Of a stretch of DNA of 64,000 bases, positions 43,609-52,719 are shown piece after piece. The notes beneath the pieces were generated by a model that did not search any database, was not told where the DNA came from, and saw only the letters and a program-made list of their open reading frames with translations. This DNA is from Zavarzinella formosa DSM 19928. GTDB lineage: Bacteria; Planctomycetota; Planctomycetia; Gemmatales; Gemmataceae. Position 1 is the first letter of the stretch. The number at the start of each line of letters is the position of its first letter. Where the stretch lies: contig NZ_JH636441.1 in NCBI RefSeq assembly GCF_000255705.1, positions 170,942-234,941 on the forward strand. Direction: 5' to 3'. The position numbers were made by a program, and so were the translations under genes.

Positions 43609-46600
43609 ATGTGGACTCCCCGTCGGATGATGCTCGGTTTCGTGGGTCTCGTCGCCTTCCTAGCCATCCATTTCGGCTATGTGGCCATTCTGGGCGGATT
43701 TGACGGGTTGCCCCCGTTGCCCGACAGTTATCGAGTGGCCCCCGGCGGCGAGACCACCAGTGTCCCCAGCCGCGCGCTCCCGGTAACCGGGCTGGACCGG
43801 AAATTGGAGATGGCGTTTGGAGTCGGCTGTCGGGAAATCAAGTTTGCCCTCAAGGTTGAAATCAAACCCAAGGGGATTGTGTTCGCGGGCGACAAATTTG
43901 AAATCATTCGCTCCGGCCCTCGCACTGGTTGGGCCGAGGTGACGCCCGTTAGCGTGGCCATCTTTGGCAAGAATCGCGGGCCGGACGGCATCCCCGAAAT
44001 CAACACCCTCTACAGCGACGTGGCCTATGTGCAGTTCGACCGCCCCGTGAAATCCATTTCCGAAATGGAGGGGCGCAAGGTCGTGACCGCCGAACTCCAC
44101 GCGGACCCCGAGGCCAAATCCAACGATCCCCGCAAAGGGCGGATCACGATCAACAACAACCGGAAAACGCTGGACGAAAACGACGACCTTGAATTCCAGA
44201 CGCTCGGGCCGGTGTACTACGTGGAAGATCCGAAGCCCGGCTTGCCGCACATTATGACGCATAACGCCGTGCAACTCACGGATCACCAGAACACCAGCCT
44301 GCCAAAACCCGACCGCAAGACCCCCCGTGTCCCGACGGCCACCGGCCTCGGCTTGAAACTCTTCTTGGCGAACGATCCGCCGCCGTCCAAGGGGCCAACG
44401 CCGCCGCCGAAGAAGGTCGATCCGAAGACGCCCGCCAAGAAAGAACCCAAGCCGCCAGTCTCCGGGGTGGAGTTGGTGACCATCGAAACCAACGTGGAAA
44501 TGAATCTCTGGACAGACGACAGCAACGAACTCGGCGGCCAGCCCGGTGAGAAAAAAGATGGCCCGCCGAAACCGAAAGACGGAGACAAGAAAGATACTCC
44601 CCCGAAATCGAAAGAGGGAGACAAGAAGGGGCCAACACCTCCGCCAGTCGAGAAGAAACTGCTTCAAATCAAGACAAACGGGCCGTTCAGTTACGACATG
44701 AAGAAGGAATTGGCCCACTTTGAGAAGCCCGCCATCCAGAAGCCCGGCATCGTCGAAAACGTGACCGTCATCCGGTCAAGCCGCACCACGGGGCAAGATC
44801 TGCTCGTCTGTGAGTTTCTGGACATCTTCTTCCAACGAAAAGCCCCGACACCCCCGGTCGGCAAGGACGGCAAACCTCTGCCTCCGCCGAAGAAAACGAC
44901 GGAGGACAATTCCTCCGAAGGGAGCATGGAGATAAAGCTCATCCGCGCGTGGGGCGAAACGGTGGTCATCACCTCGGATGCCGAAAACCTGAACGCCACC
45001 GGCACCGAGATGATCCACGACGCCAACGCCAAGATGACCATTCTCAAGGGCAACGCCACACAACGGGTGCAGGCCGTGAAAGACGGCAATCTGTTGCAGG
45101 GGAGCGAATTGCACATTTTCTCCGACGGCAAGGAACTGACCCAAGCCCATGTCTTCGGCCCCGGTTCCGCCGGGATGGGGGACGTGGACCCGAAAACCGG
45201 GGAATACCTGAAACTGGCGACATGGGGCGACCGGCTTGTCTATTCCAAGACCATCGAGAACGGCAAACCCTACGATGTGCTGACATTCATCGGCAAGAAC
45301 CCCGGCGGTCCGGCCGTGTTCAGCGACAAGAATGCCGAGGGGCAAACCCAGCTCATTCAAGCCAATCAATTGAAAGTATGGCTGATTCCCGCCCCCAAGG
45401 TTGATCCCAAAGATCCCCCAAAGAAGGAACCGGTCAAAAAGGAAGTAGCCAAGAAGGAACCCGGCAAACCCGAACCGAAACAGGATCTCGCCAAGGGGAT
45501 GAAGCCGCACCGGATGGAGGCCACCGGCGAAGTCCGCAGCACTTCGCCGGACGTGGTTGTCAAGCATGCGGATTATCTGAACGTCTGGTTCAAGGACGTG
45601 CCGGCCCTCATCAAGCCGCCCAAAAAGCCGGAGCCGAAAAAAGAAGCCCCGAAGACGGCTCCGATGGTAAAAATCGACGTGCCGCCGCTGCCGGGCGAAA
45701 TCCCGCCGGTGGTTCCCCCGGTGAAGAAGGATGCCCCGCCGCCCGCAAAGAAAGATGCGCCCCCCGAAAAGAAGCAACCGTTGATCGTCGTGGCCAAGGA
45801 CATCAAAACGTGGGTGAACCGCGATCCGCAAGGGCAGACGGAACTTGACCATGTGTTTGCCGAAGGTGATGTGGACATCCACCAAGACCCGTCCAACGAG
45901 AACGACCAAGGGGTGGACATCAACGGCAAAACCGTGGACATGAAGGCCTATCTCGAAGGAAACCACCTTCTGGTGACCGGCGACCCCGCCGACAAGACCA
46001 AACCCAAGTGGGGAGTGGTGCGGTTCGACAAGTTGACAATGTTTGGCTTTGACATCGCCATCGACCAGCGGACGCACACGGCCCTCATCAAGGGGGACGG
46101 CAGCATGGAAATGCTGACCGCCACCGACATGGAGGGGAAAAAACTCGAAAAACCCTCGCTGGTGACGATCTATTGGAAGCAGCGGATGGACTTCTTCGGG
46201 GCGGACAAACTTGTGTTTTTCCACGGAGCCGTTCAGGCTTATCAAGATCCATCCAAGCTCAAGTGCGAGTGGATGCAAGTCATCCTTGACAAGCCCGTGC
46301 TGCTGAGCCAGGAGGCTCGGGACAAACTAAAGGTTCCCAAGAAGAAGGGGAATGAGGAAAGCGACGCCCCGAAGATCGACACCGTGATGTGTTACCACGC
46401 CCCGAAGGACGAGGACATCCCCAAACCGAAGACCCAGCAACCCGTGGTTGTGATCGAGGAAACGAAACTTGACGGCAAGGTGATCCGTTATCAGAGCATC
46501 CACGGCCCCGATGTGATGAGCGTCAACACACCGGTCGGACCGGACAAGACGTCCCATCAAATCACCGTCACCTCTTCGGAAACGATGCCCGGCCTCGTGC

Positions 46601-47205
46601 GCATGTGGCAGCCGGGATCGAAGGACGGCGGCCTGAGCGACAAGTCCGAACCCAAACCGGCGCCCAAGGGGCCGCCCCGCAAGAAGGGGGAACTCGGGGA
46701 GGACGAGGAGATGAAACTCACCGTCGTGCAGTTCGGCGGCAAGATGCAGGCCAACGACCTTCGCAAGCGGGCGGTGTTCTTCACCAATGTCAAGGTGGTC
46801 AACCTTCCGGCCGACACGCCGACTCTTCCGGTGGATCTCCGTCAGGGAAGCATCCCGAAGGGGGCCGTTTATTTGGAGGCCCGCGATCAACTGGAAGTGT
46901 TCACGACCGTCCAGCGGGAGAAAAACGCCGCCGGCAAAGAAGCGGATGTTTCCTATCAGGAGATGATCGCGCGCGGGAATGTGCGGGTCCGCAAGCAAGG
47001 CGAATTCTTTGGCGACGCGGACTGGGTGAGCTATAGCGAACTCAAGGGCGTGCTGATCTTCTACGGCACCAAGGACAGCCCGGCCGTGATTAACAAGCAA
47101 AAGGGCCAGGGCATCCGCGACGAAACGATTCAAGGCGAACGGATCAAATACTACACCCGCACCAAGACGTTCGAAGTCGAGGGCGGCACCACGTTGTCGC
47201 AGTGA
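43609..47205 (+). CDS. Giant LptC/LptA-like LPS-transport protein
   Basis: 1198 residues; GAGG before the ATG. One N-terminal membrane helix (about 8-28) as in LptC, then a periplasmic chain of beta-rich OstA/LptA-like modules (for example AEL..DPE, VVITSDAENLNATGTEM, FSDGKELTQAHVF, and the C-terminal ARGNVRVRKQGEFFGDADWV...GERIKYYTRTKTFEVEGG), separated by long Pro/Lys linkers (near 262-290, 309-345, 597-626, 665-720). E. coli LptC and LptA are each under 200 residues. Position after kdsD and kdsC supports an LPS bridge role. No LptB gene follows. Confidence 0.72.
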   Translation: MWTPRRMMLGFVGLVAFLAIHFGYVAILGGFDGLPPLPDSYRVAPGGETTSVPSRALPVTGLDRKLEMAFGVGCREIKFALKVEIKPKGIVFAGDKFEIIRSGPRTGWAEVTPVSVAIFGKNRGPDGIPEINTLYSDVAYVQFDRPVKSISEMEGRKVVTAELHADPEAKSNDPRKGRITINNNRKTLDENDDLEFQTLGPVYYVEDPKPGLPHIMTHNAVQLTDHQNTSLPKPDRKTPRVPTATGLGLKLFLANDPPPSKGPTPPPKKVDPKTPAKKEPKPPVSGVELVTIETNVEMNLWTDDSNELGGQPGEKKDGPPKPKDGDKKDTPPKSKEGDKKGPTPPPVEKKLLQIKTNGPFSYDMKKELAHFEKPAIQKPGIVENVTVIRSSRTTGQDLLVCEFLDIFFQRKAPTPPVGKDGKPLPPPKKTTEDNSSEGSMEIKLIRAWGETVVITSDAENLNATGTEMIHDANAKMTILKGNATQRVQAVKDGNLLQGSELHIFSDGKELTQAHVFGPGSAGMGDVDPKTGEYLKLATWGDRLVYSKTIENGKPYDVLTFIGKNPGGPAVFSDKNAEGQTQLIQANQLKVWLIPAPKVDPKDPPKKEPVKKEVAKKEPGKPEPKQDLAKGMKPHRMEATGEVRSTSPDVVVKHADYLNVWFKDVPALIKPPKKPEPKKEAPKTAPMVKIDVPPLPGEIPPVVPPVKKDAPPPAKKDAPPEKKQPLIVVAKDIKTWVNRDPQGQTELDHVFAEGDVDIHQDPSNENDQGVDINGKTVDMKAYLEGNHLLVTGDPADKTKPKWGVVRFDKLTMFGFDIAIDQRTHTALIKGDGSMEMLTATDMEGKKLEKPSLVTIYWKQRMDFFGADKLVFFHGAVQAYQDPSKLKCEWMQVILDKPVLLSQEARDKLKVPKKKGNEESDAPKIDTVMCYHAPKDEDIPKPKTQQPVVVIEETKLDGKVIRYQSIHGPDVMSVNTPVGPDKTSHQITVTSSETMPGLVRMWQPGSKDGGLSDKSEPKPAPKGPPRKKGELGEDEEMKLTVVQFGGKMQANDLRKRAVFFTNVKVVNLPADTPTLPVDLRQGSIPKGAVYLEARDQLEVFTTVQREKNAAGKEADVSYQEMIARGNVRVRKQGEFFGDADWVSYSELKGVLIFYGTKDSPAVINKQKGQGIRDETIQGERIKYYTRTKTFEVEGGTTLSQ

Positions 47206-47295
47206 GATTTCCATCTCTCACCGGGTTCTCATGCGTGGCCCGGTGAATCGGTTAGAATGACGGCCGTTGTTTCTTTCCCCTCTCCGGAGTTTCGC

Positions 47296-47733
47296 ATGAG
47301 GTCCCCTGTTTCATTCGGCGCGCTCGTCATCTTGGGACTGGCCGCCATCAATTGTCCCGCCGCCCCGACGTTGCCGGACAAGCCGGCCCGCTGGGAGTAT
47401 GCCGAGCTACAATTCCGCAACCCCCGCGCGGGCGGTTTTCCGGGTCGCATTCCCGCAAAGGGAGAGGACGGAGCCGAGCAACCTCCCGCTCCGGCAACAA
47501 CGCCGACCGCCGTTCGCTGGACTACCAGCGACGGGGAAATCGAGGCAAAAAACTGGCAGGAAATGGCCGAGAAACTGAAGGCACCGGCCATGAAGAAAGA
47601 CGCCAGTGCGACGTCGCAGAAGATTCACGTGTTGAACTTCATTGGCGGCGAAGGCTGGGAGTTGGTCGAACATCAGGGCGGCAGCGCAACTGCCACCCTG
47701 AACACATGGACGTTTAAGCGACGAGTCCCGTGA
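47296..47733 (+). CDS. Exported hypothetical protein with DUF4177-like ending
   Basis: 145 residues from the ATG at 47296 with CGGAG upstream. A signal peptide (about 1-20, cleavage near CPAAPT) precedes a body starting RWEYAELQFRN and ending LNFIGGEGWELVEHQG. The WEY and LN-GGEGWELV blocks are typical of short DUF4177-like proteins of unknown function. Probably periplasmic. It lies about 90 bases after the LptC/A-like gene and may be read from the same transcript. Confidence 0.78.
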   Translation: MRSPVSFGALVILGLAAINCPAAPTLPDKPARWEYAELQFRNPRAGGFPGRIPAKGEDGAEQPPAPATTPTAVRWTTSDGEIEAKNWQEMAEKLKAPAMKKDASATSQKIHVLNFIGGEGWELVEHQGGSATATLNTWTFKRRVP

Positions 47734-47738
47734 CGGGC

Positions 47739-48851
47739 TTATTTCGGGGCTGCCTTCGGGGTCTCTTTCGGAGCTGTTTTCGGGGACTCTGTCAGGGACT
47801 CTTTCCAGTCATCCCCGAGTTCCGCGACGGTCTTGCCGGTGATGTCTTTCCAAACCTGCTCCCCATATTCGCCGGCCCGCATTTTGGCGTTCAGCTTCTT
47901 CACCACATCCTTGTCATGCTTCTCGGCGACGTATGCCAGAAACGCCGCCGTGGTTCGGTAGCTGCCATTGTACTTGGCCTGTTCCGGCTTCAGTTTTCGC
48001 GGCTTGTTCGCCTCATATTTGAAGAACCGCACGTAATCCGCCACCCCCTCGACCAGCCAGCCCGGATTGCGGGCGCCGGGATAACCTTGCACGCAATGGG
48101 CGGTCTCATGGACAAACGCCCCGATGTCGTCCGGGTGATCTTTGAAATAAGTCACCGATCCCCGCATGTTCCCGCCGCCTGCCTCGGCGACCCCCCGGTA
48201 GTTCTTGTCCATTTTCAACCGAAGCACGGTTCGCGGTTTAAAGCCGTCGCTCCAAAGTTCTTCGCAAAGCATCGGATATTGCCGCTCGCACACGCGGGCG
48301 ACCCGTTCGGTCCACTCTTTCATCTCCGGCGCATCGTCAACATTCACCGCCACCTCGACGGGGAACTTGAACGGCTTCACCGCCGGTTCTCCTTCGATGG
48401 CGAACTCCCGGACGACCAGCGGATAATCGAGGTCTTCCGTTGGCTTCACACGGATGGCCCGAACTTTTTTTCCTTCCGGTTTTGCAACCGCCGCCCCTTT
48501 TTCAAAGGTCGCGGCCTTTTCAAAAGTCTTGCCGTCCTCGGAAATCTCCAGCATGCCGGCCCCGAGAAGGTTCTTGTCTTCCTTCCCCCGGCCGGTCGAG
48601 ACGCGGATTGATTTGACCGTCACCGCCGGATCAAGGATCAGCGTGAGGTGGTCTTTCGCCGTCGCATTCTTCTCCGACTGGAAGACGGTGTCCGGATTGC
48701 CGTCAAAGGCGAACTGCCGAATGTTGCCGCCCCCGGTGGCCAGCGTCGATTCGACGGAGGCCACCACCGATTTCTCCGGCGGCGCGGCGATGGCAACGCC
48801 CCCGAAACCAGCCAGTAGGGCAAAGACTCGAACGGATGAAAACTGACACAT
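47739..48851 (-). CDS. Basic secretory protein family metallopeptidase with N-terminal F5/8-type C-like domain
   Basis: 370 residues. Signal peptide (about 1-22), then a discoidin-like beta domain (about 30-155: GNIRQFAFDGNPDTVFQSE onward), then a basic secretory protein domain with zinc motif HETAH (His248, Glu249, His252) and NPGWLVEGVADYVRFF, which provides the family's third-ligand region. The tail is Lys/Pro-rich. The family, described in plants (PR-17) and bacteria, is thought to be secreted peptidases. Secreted or surface; substrate unknown. Confidence 0.87.
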   Translation of the reverse strand: MCQFSSVRVFALLAGFGGVAIAAPPEKSVVASVESTLATGGGNIRQFAFDGNPDTVFQSEKNATAKDHLTLILDPAVTVKSIRVSTGRGKEDKNLLGAGMLEISEDGKTFEKAATFEKGAAVAKPEGKKVRAIRVKPTEDLDYPLVVREFAIEGEPAVKPFKFPVEVAVNVDDAPEMKEWTERVARVCERQYPMLCEELWSDGFKPRTVLRLKMDKNYRGVAEAGGGNMRGSVTYFKDHPDDIGAFVHETAHCVQGYPGARNPGWLVEGVADYVRFFKYEANKPRKLKPEQAKYNGSYRTTAAFLAYVAEKHDKDVVKKLNAKMRAGEYGEQVWKDITGKTVAELGDDWKESLTESPKTAPKETPKAAPK

Positions 48852-48920
48852 CGAGTTGAGACTCCGGATTGTTCTGTCACTGTTTTGAACTATTCAAATT
48901 CTGGATACACACAAAAGGAT

Positions 48921-49052
48921 CTGTGAAGCCGCGACGCGGAGTCTTCGCAGCGGAGCGAGAATTCCGGCCACGCAATCGCCGACCACGACGGCAATCACAT
49001 AATGCGGGAAGCCCTCGCTCCGCTGCGAAGACTCCGCGTCGCGGCTTCACAG
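48921..49052. repeat. 39-bp perfect inverted repeat with 54-base loop
   Basis: Arms 48921-48959 and 49014-49052 are perfect reverse complements. They contain no A/T tail and the loop is long, so a simple terminator is less likely than a repeat element (REP or MITE-like). It lies between two minus-strand genes. Confidence 0.85.
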
Positions 49053-49076
49053 GTCCCTCTTAATGCTATTCCAAAA

Positions 49077-50030
49077 TTACTTCCCGATTCCCTCCCATAC
49101 CGCGAACGCCGGATAAGGTTTGCGGGCCGGGTTGAGCATGCCCCATGATTTCTCGACGGGGAGCTTGGATTCCTCGCTCTTCCACGGCAGATCATAAGCC
49201 TCGAAGGCGACGCCGTGAAACACCCAGGCATTGGCCGAGTCGGTCGGCCGGGCGAGCAAGCCGGGTTTCACGTAGGCAGCCCAGAATTCCTTTTGCGTCT
49301 CGGGGGTATAGCCCGGTTTGCCATCATGCGGGAAACCCGTCTCCTTGAGGATCACCGGCTTTTGGGTCAGTTTCGCCAGATTCGCGGCCTCTTCGCGCGC
49401 CCAAGCGGCGGCGGGTTCGGCAGTCAGTTTCGGACGGTCGAAGAACGGGTGGATGTTCGGGGCGAGAAAGTCGCCGAAATTCCGGATGAACTCGTGTTTG
49501 TATCCCACCAGTGGTTCGCTGGTGCCCAAAGGAATGCCTTTCGGCAATTTTCGCCGTAGGCGGGCTTCCGCGAAGGCGAGATCAGCCGCCTCGTAGCGGT
49601 TAAAAGTGATTCCCTCGTTGCCGACCAGCACCCCGAGGGCAAAATCGTTTTGATGGGCGTTGGCCAAATCGGCAACGCCGTCCAGTTCCACCGCTGACTT
49701 GATGTCCCAGACGGCCAGCAACACGACACGGAACTTCAATTCTTTGGCGACGGCCAGCAGACGCGGCGAGACAGCCTCGTGATACCCGTACAGCACCAAG
49801 CCATCGAACGCCCCCCGGAGGGCGGTCAGGTCGTCGCGGATGGAACTGGTCTTCAATCGTCGCTGATTGGCATCCGACCGGGGATCGAGTTGCGAAGGGG
49901 CAAAGGTCACCAGTCGCGGCGGGGTTTTGTCCGTCAACGCGGCGAACAACGCAAACCGCTTGTCCGGTCCCTCTTCGGCCCAAAGGGGATTGAAGGTGAC
50001 CGCCAGCAATAACAGGGAGAGGATTCTCAT
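49077..50030 (-). CDS. Exported GH17-like glycoside hydrolase
   Basis: 317 residues with a signal peptide (about 1-18). A TIM-barrel pattern is visible: FDGLVLYGYHEAVS, LGVLVGNEG (acid/base Glu139), KPVILKETGFPHDG (nucleophile Glu230), WVFHGVAFEAYDLPWK. The VGNE and ETGFP motifs are those of GH17 beta-1,3-glucanases. It would act on beta-glucans outside the cytoplasm. The GFP in place of the usual GWP is a modest difference. It is monocistronic and precedes the metallopeptidase gene. Confidence 0.75.
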   Translation of the reverse strand: MRILSLLLLAVTFNPLWAEEGPDKRFALFAALTDKTPPRLVTFAPSQLDPRSDANQRRLKTSSIRDDLTALRGAFDGLVLYGYHEAVSPRLLAVAKELKFRVVLLAVWDIKSAVELDGVADLANAHQNDFALGVLVGNEGITFNRYEAADLAFAEARLRRKLPKGIPLGTSEPLVGYKHEFIRNFGDFLAPNIHPFFDRPKLTAEPAAAWAREEAANLAKLTQKPVILKETGFPHDGKPGYTPETQKEFWAAYVKPGLLARPTDSANAWVFHGVAFEAYDLPWKSEESKLPVEKSWGMLNPARKPYPAFAVWEGIGK

Positions 50031-50158
50031 TTCACCGTTCTCGAAATTGTGCGGGCGGGAAGATTAACATCATATCCAATGGCTTCATGCTGGCTTCAGC
50101 AAGCCAGTGTAAGATGCCATCAGAACATACAAATCCCCCGCAAACAGGAGTATTTTTC

Positions 50159-50536
50159 ATGGGACGCCTTTGGATCGGCGCTTTCGCGTTTCTCGCGTCA
50201 GCCATGTTCGCGATGACCGCCACCTCCCAACCCCCCGAAGGAAAGAAGGATTTCGGGCCGGACGGCAAAAAGGAAGGGAAAAAGGATGGCCCGCCGCCGC
50301 GATTTGCCATCGGCAAAGTGATGCCGCCGCATGTCAAGGACGAACTGAATCTCACCGATGCCCAAGTGAAGCAGATCGAAGAATTGGAGGCCAAAGTGCG
50401 GGCCGCCTTGGAAAAGATTCTCACGCCGGAGCAGATCAAGAAGGCCGAATCGGTCGGCCCGCCGTCGAAGAAAGATTTCGGCCCGGAAGGAAAGAGAGAT
50501 TTCGACAAGAAGGGACCGCCGGCGAAGGACGAGTAA
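50159..50536 (+). CDS. Small exported charged protein with LTxxQ-like motif
   Basis: 125 residues from the ATG at 50159 (AGGAG upstream; the frame to 50087 has no site). A signal peptide (about 1-23) precedes KKDFGPDGKKEGKKDG repeats and a helix LNLTDAQVKQIEELEAKV...ILTPEQ, which resembles the LTxxQ segments of Spy/CpxP-type periplasmic proteins. It ends with another KKDFGPEGKRDFDKKG repeat. Role unknown; a periplasmic stress or metal role is only a guess. Confidence 0.75.
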   Translation: MGRLWIGAFAFLASAMFAMTATSQPPEGKKDFGPDGKKEGKKDGPPPRFAIGKVMPPHVKDELNLTDAQVKQIEELEAKVRAALEKILTPEQIKKAESVGPPSKKDFGPEGKRDFDKKGPPAKDE

Positions 50537-50551
50537 GCCGTAAAAGTGTCA

Positions 50552-50592
50552 ATCGACAAGGCCCGCCGGTGATACCGGCGGGCCTTGTCGAT
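50552..50592. terminator. Bidirectional terminator hairpin
   Basis: Perfect 19-bp arms (50552-50570, 50574-50592) around a 3-base loop, GC-rich, between convergent genes ending at 50536 (plus) and 50605 (minus). Confidence 0.85.
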
Positions 50593-50604
50593 CTTGATGG
50601 TGTT

Positions 50605-51189
50605 TTACTTCTTCTCGGCTTTTTGGAATTTTTCGAGTTCCAAAGTAAGGGTTCGTTTCCCCTCTTCCAAGGTCTGCTTCACCACGCCAACGTTCGGGGC
50701 AAACCATAACGTCGTGCGGACCTTTCCTCCCATTTCCGCCAAATCGGCCTGCACGCTGACCGTGGCAAACTTCCCGGCCGGCACCGTCACGGTTTCGGTG
50801 TCGCCGACGAAACTCGCGTTGGCGGCTTTGCCGCCCAGTTTATATTCCCCCTTCCAAGTGGTCCCCTTCTTCGTGGGGAACTGAAGGATGCACACTGGCG
50901 GGGTCACGTCGTCCTTGTCCGTGCGGGCGCGGAAGATTCCGTTCTTGGCCACCAGCAGATGCTCCGTGCCGACGGGTTTGTCCCGAAGCATTGCTTCCAG
51001 CCGATAGCAATCGTAATCGCCGACCTTCTCCATCGCCGCCACCCGGATGATGAAGCGATCTTCCTGTCCGCTGACCTTGTAAGTCCATGTGTTGCCAATT
51101 TCCAGCGGATACAGATCATCCTCCGGAGTTTTTTCCTCGGCTTGGGCGAACCCCGCAAACATCAGAAGACAAACACAAATCGCACGCAT
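50605..51189 (-). CDS. Exported hypothetical protein, 194 residues
   Basis: Start at the ATG at 51189 with AAGGGTGG upstream; a longer frame runs into the heptamer repeat. A signal peptide (about 1-17, cleavage near AQAEEK) precedes LYPLEIGNTWTYKVSG, a beginning common in planctomycete exported proteins. The rest is beta-rich (TVTVPAGKFATVSVQADL; TTLWFAPNVGVVKQTL). No catalytic motif. Probably periplasmic. Confidence 0.78.
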   Translation of the reverse strand: MRAICVCLLMFAGFAQAEEKTPEDDLYPLEIGNTWTYKVSGQEDRFIIRVAAMEKVGDYDCYRLEAMLRDKPVGTEHLLVAKNGIFRARTDKDDVTPPVCILQFPTKKGTTWKGEYKLGGKAANASFVGDTETVTVPAGKFATVSVQADLAEMGGKVRTTLWFAPNVGVVKQTLEEGKRTLTLELEKFQKAEKK

Positions 51190-51243
51190 CACGCCACCCT
51201 TGATGTGAGACACCATTTTTACGAGTTCAATGTGATCCATCAT

Positions 51244-51280
51244 AATGACCAATGACCAATGACCAATGACCAATGACCAA
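51244..51280. repeat. Tandem heptamer repeat (TTGGTCA unit)
   Basis: Five consecutive copies of the 7-base unit AATGACC (reverse complement reads TTGGTCATTGGTCA...), just before the start of the 194-residue protein gene. The unit is the one I recall as STRR2 of filamentous cyanobacteria. Confidence 0.9.
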
Positions 51281-51293
51281 CCGACAAGGCGTG

Positions 51294-52640
51294 TCACTTG
51301 ACCGACACCGGGCCGCCGTCCGTCAGCGGGCCTTGATGGGTCACGATCACTTGTTCCGTGCCATTCCAAGGTTCCGAGGCATCCCGGCTGCCTGCTTTCT
51401 TTCGGCGAATCACTTCCAGCATGTCCCCCTCGGCATGGCCCGTTTGCGTCTGGTACCGCACGGCTTTGCCGTCAACCATCAGGAATATATAAGCTTGATC
51501 GTCCAGATATTGAATGGCTGACCGGGGGACGACCCATGTGTCCGGTTGGATGATGCCGATGGTGGCGAAGGCATACAAGCCGGGGCGGTATTTGCGGTTC
51601 GGGTTGTCCAGGTCGAATTCCGCCCGAAGGGTCCGGGAGTCGGTGTTCAGCGCCCATGAAGTGCGGGAAACGGCACATTCGATTTCGGAGTTGCCCAAAC
51701 CGGGAAAGCGGATTTTCGCCTTTGTCCCCTTCGTCACAAACCCGGCGGCCGCCTCGGGGACCTCCACGGCAATGCGAACTTTGTCCGTCCGGGCGACGGT
51801 GAAAATCGGCTCGCTCCGGCCGGCGCTCGGTTGCAGAAAGTGCCCGGTGTGGACAAACCGCCCCGTCACCACGCCCGGATAGGGCGCCCGGATCTCGGCA
51901 TACTGCAACAGCGCCACCAACCGGCGGGCCTCGGCCTCGGTGGCGGCCGCCTTGGCGAGTGACGATGTCACTTGGGCGGCCATGCTGTCCCGCTTTGCCT
52001 CGCTTTCCTTCAATAAGGCGTCTGCCGACGTGGTGCGGGCTTTGGCCTCATCCCAAGCGCCCTCGGCCGAGCGAAATTGGTTCAGTGTTTCGTCGGCCGT
52101 TTGCTTGTCGATCACCTTGCGGGCCACCAAGTCATCCACACGGGCCGATTCGGACTTCCACCGTTCGTAATTGGAAACGGCTGTCTTTTCGCGAGCCTTC
52201 GATTCCAACACCGTCGCCCGTGCCGAGTTGACGGCGGCCTCGGAGGCCGCTTGGTTCTTGCGGGCCAGTTCCACGCCAGAGCGGGCATGGGCGGCCTCGG
52301 CTTCCTTCTGCTTTGCCTCCTCCCGAACCTCGGGCATGGAAATTTCCGCCAATAATGTGCCCGGTTTTTGCCCATCCGGTGAAGGTCCGTCCAGTGGATC
52401 GTCGATATCAACGAGAACGCGGGTCACGTAGCCGGGGAGTTTGGCCATCAGGGGCGTCGTCTCGAACGCCTGAAGCGTGCCCGGTTGCTCCACCATCCAT
52501 TTCAGCGATTGTTGCTTGGGAGGAGCCACAGTGACTATGACGGGGCCGTTTTCACCCGGCGAGGCCGAACCCGGAGCCTTGTTGGCGCATCCGGTGGAAA
52601 AGGCCGTCAATCCGGCTAGAAACACGATAACGACGCGCAT
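51294..52640 (-). CDS. RND/MFP-type efflux periplasmic adaptor (HlyD family), lipoprotein
   Basis: 448 residues. Signal peptide with lipobox STGC (Cys18) makes it a probable inner-membrane lipoprotein. A split barrel-sandwich/lipoyl domain flanks a long coiled-coil hairpin (about 110-245, with EAKQKEAEAAHARSGVELARK and ATEAEARRLVALL), and beta-barrel segments follow (IRAPYPGVVTGRFVHTGHFL; VRIAVEVPEAAAGFV). It would link an inner-membrane pump to a TolC-like channel. No pump gene is adjacent; a TolC-family gene starts at 63174. Confidence 0.9.
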   Translation of the reverse strand: MRVVIVFLAGLTAFSTGCANKAPGSASPGENGPVIVTVAPPKQQSLKWMVEQPGTLQAFETTPLMAKLPGYVTRVLVDIDDPLDGPSPDGQKPGTLLAEISMPEVREEAKQKEAEAAHARSGVELARKNQAASEAAVNSARATVLESKAREKTAVSNYERWKSESARVDDLVARKVIDKQTADETLNQFRSAEGAWDEAKARTTSADALLKESEAKRDSMAAQVTSSLAKAAATEAEARRLVALLQYAEIRAPYPGVVTGRFVHTGHFLQPSAGRSEPIFTVARTDKVRIAVEVPEAAAGFVTKGTKAKIRFPGLGNSEIECAVSRTSWALNTDSRTLRAEFDLDNPNRKYRPGLYAFATIGIIQPDTWVVPRSAIQYLDDQAYIFLMVDGKAVRYQTQTGHAEGDMLEVIRRKKAGSRDASEPWNGTEQVIVTHQGPLTDGGPVSVK

Positions 52641-52719
52641 GGACGGCCCAACTTGATTTGGGGATTCGAGCCAGGGCAGTTAGAATTAGTTTAAGCGCAT
52701 TGACCGAACGGGCAAAGCG

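Noticed and set aside
44776-46278. 500-codon minus-strand frame inside the giant LptC/A-like gene
   Set aside because: Antisense shadow; His/Leu/Gly-rich composition and no start site, while the plus frame has repeated beta modules and Pro/Lys linkers.
51244-51280. Tandem repeat considered as a CRISPR array
   Set aside because: Units are 7 bases with no spacers; no cas genes in the window.
51294-52640. A complete RND efflux operon at the adaptor gene
   Set aside because: No inner-membrane pump gene lies beside it, and the TolC-family gene is 11 kb away.
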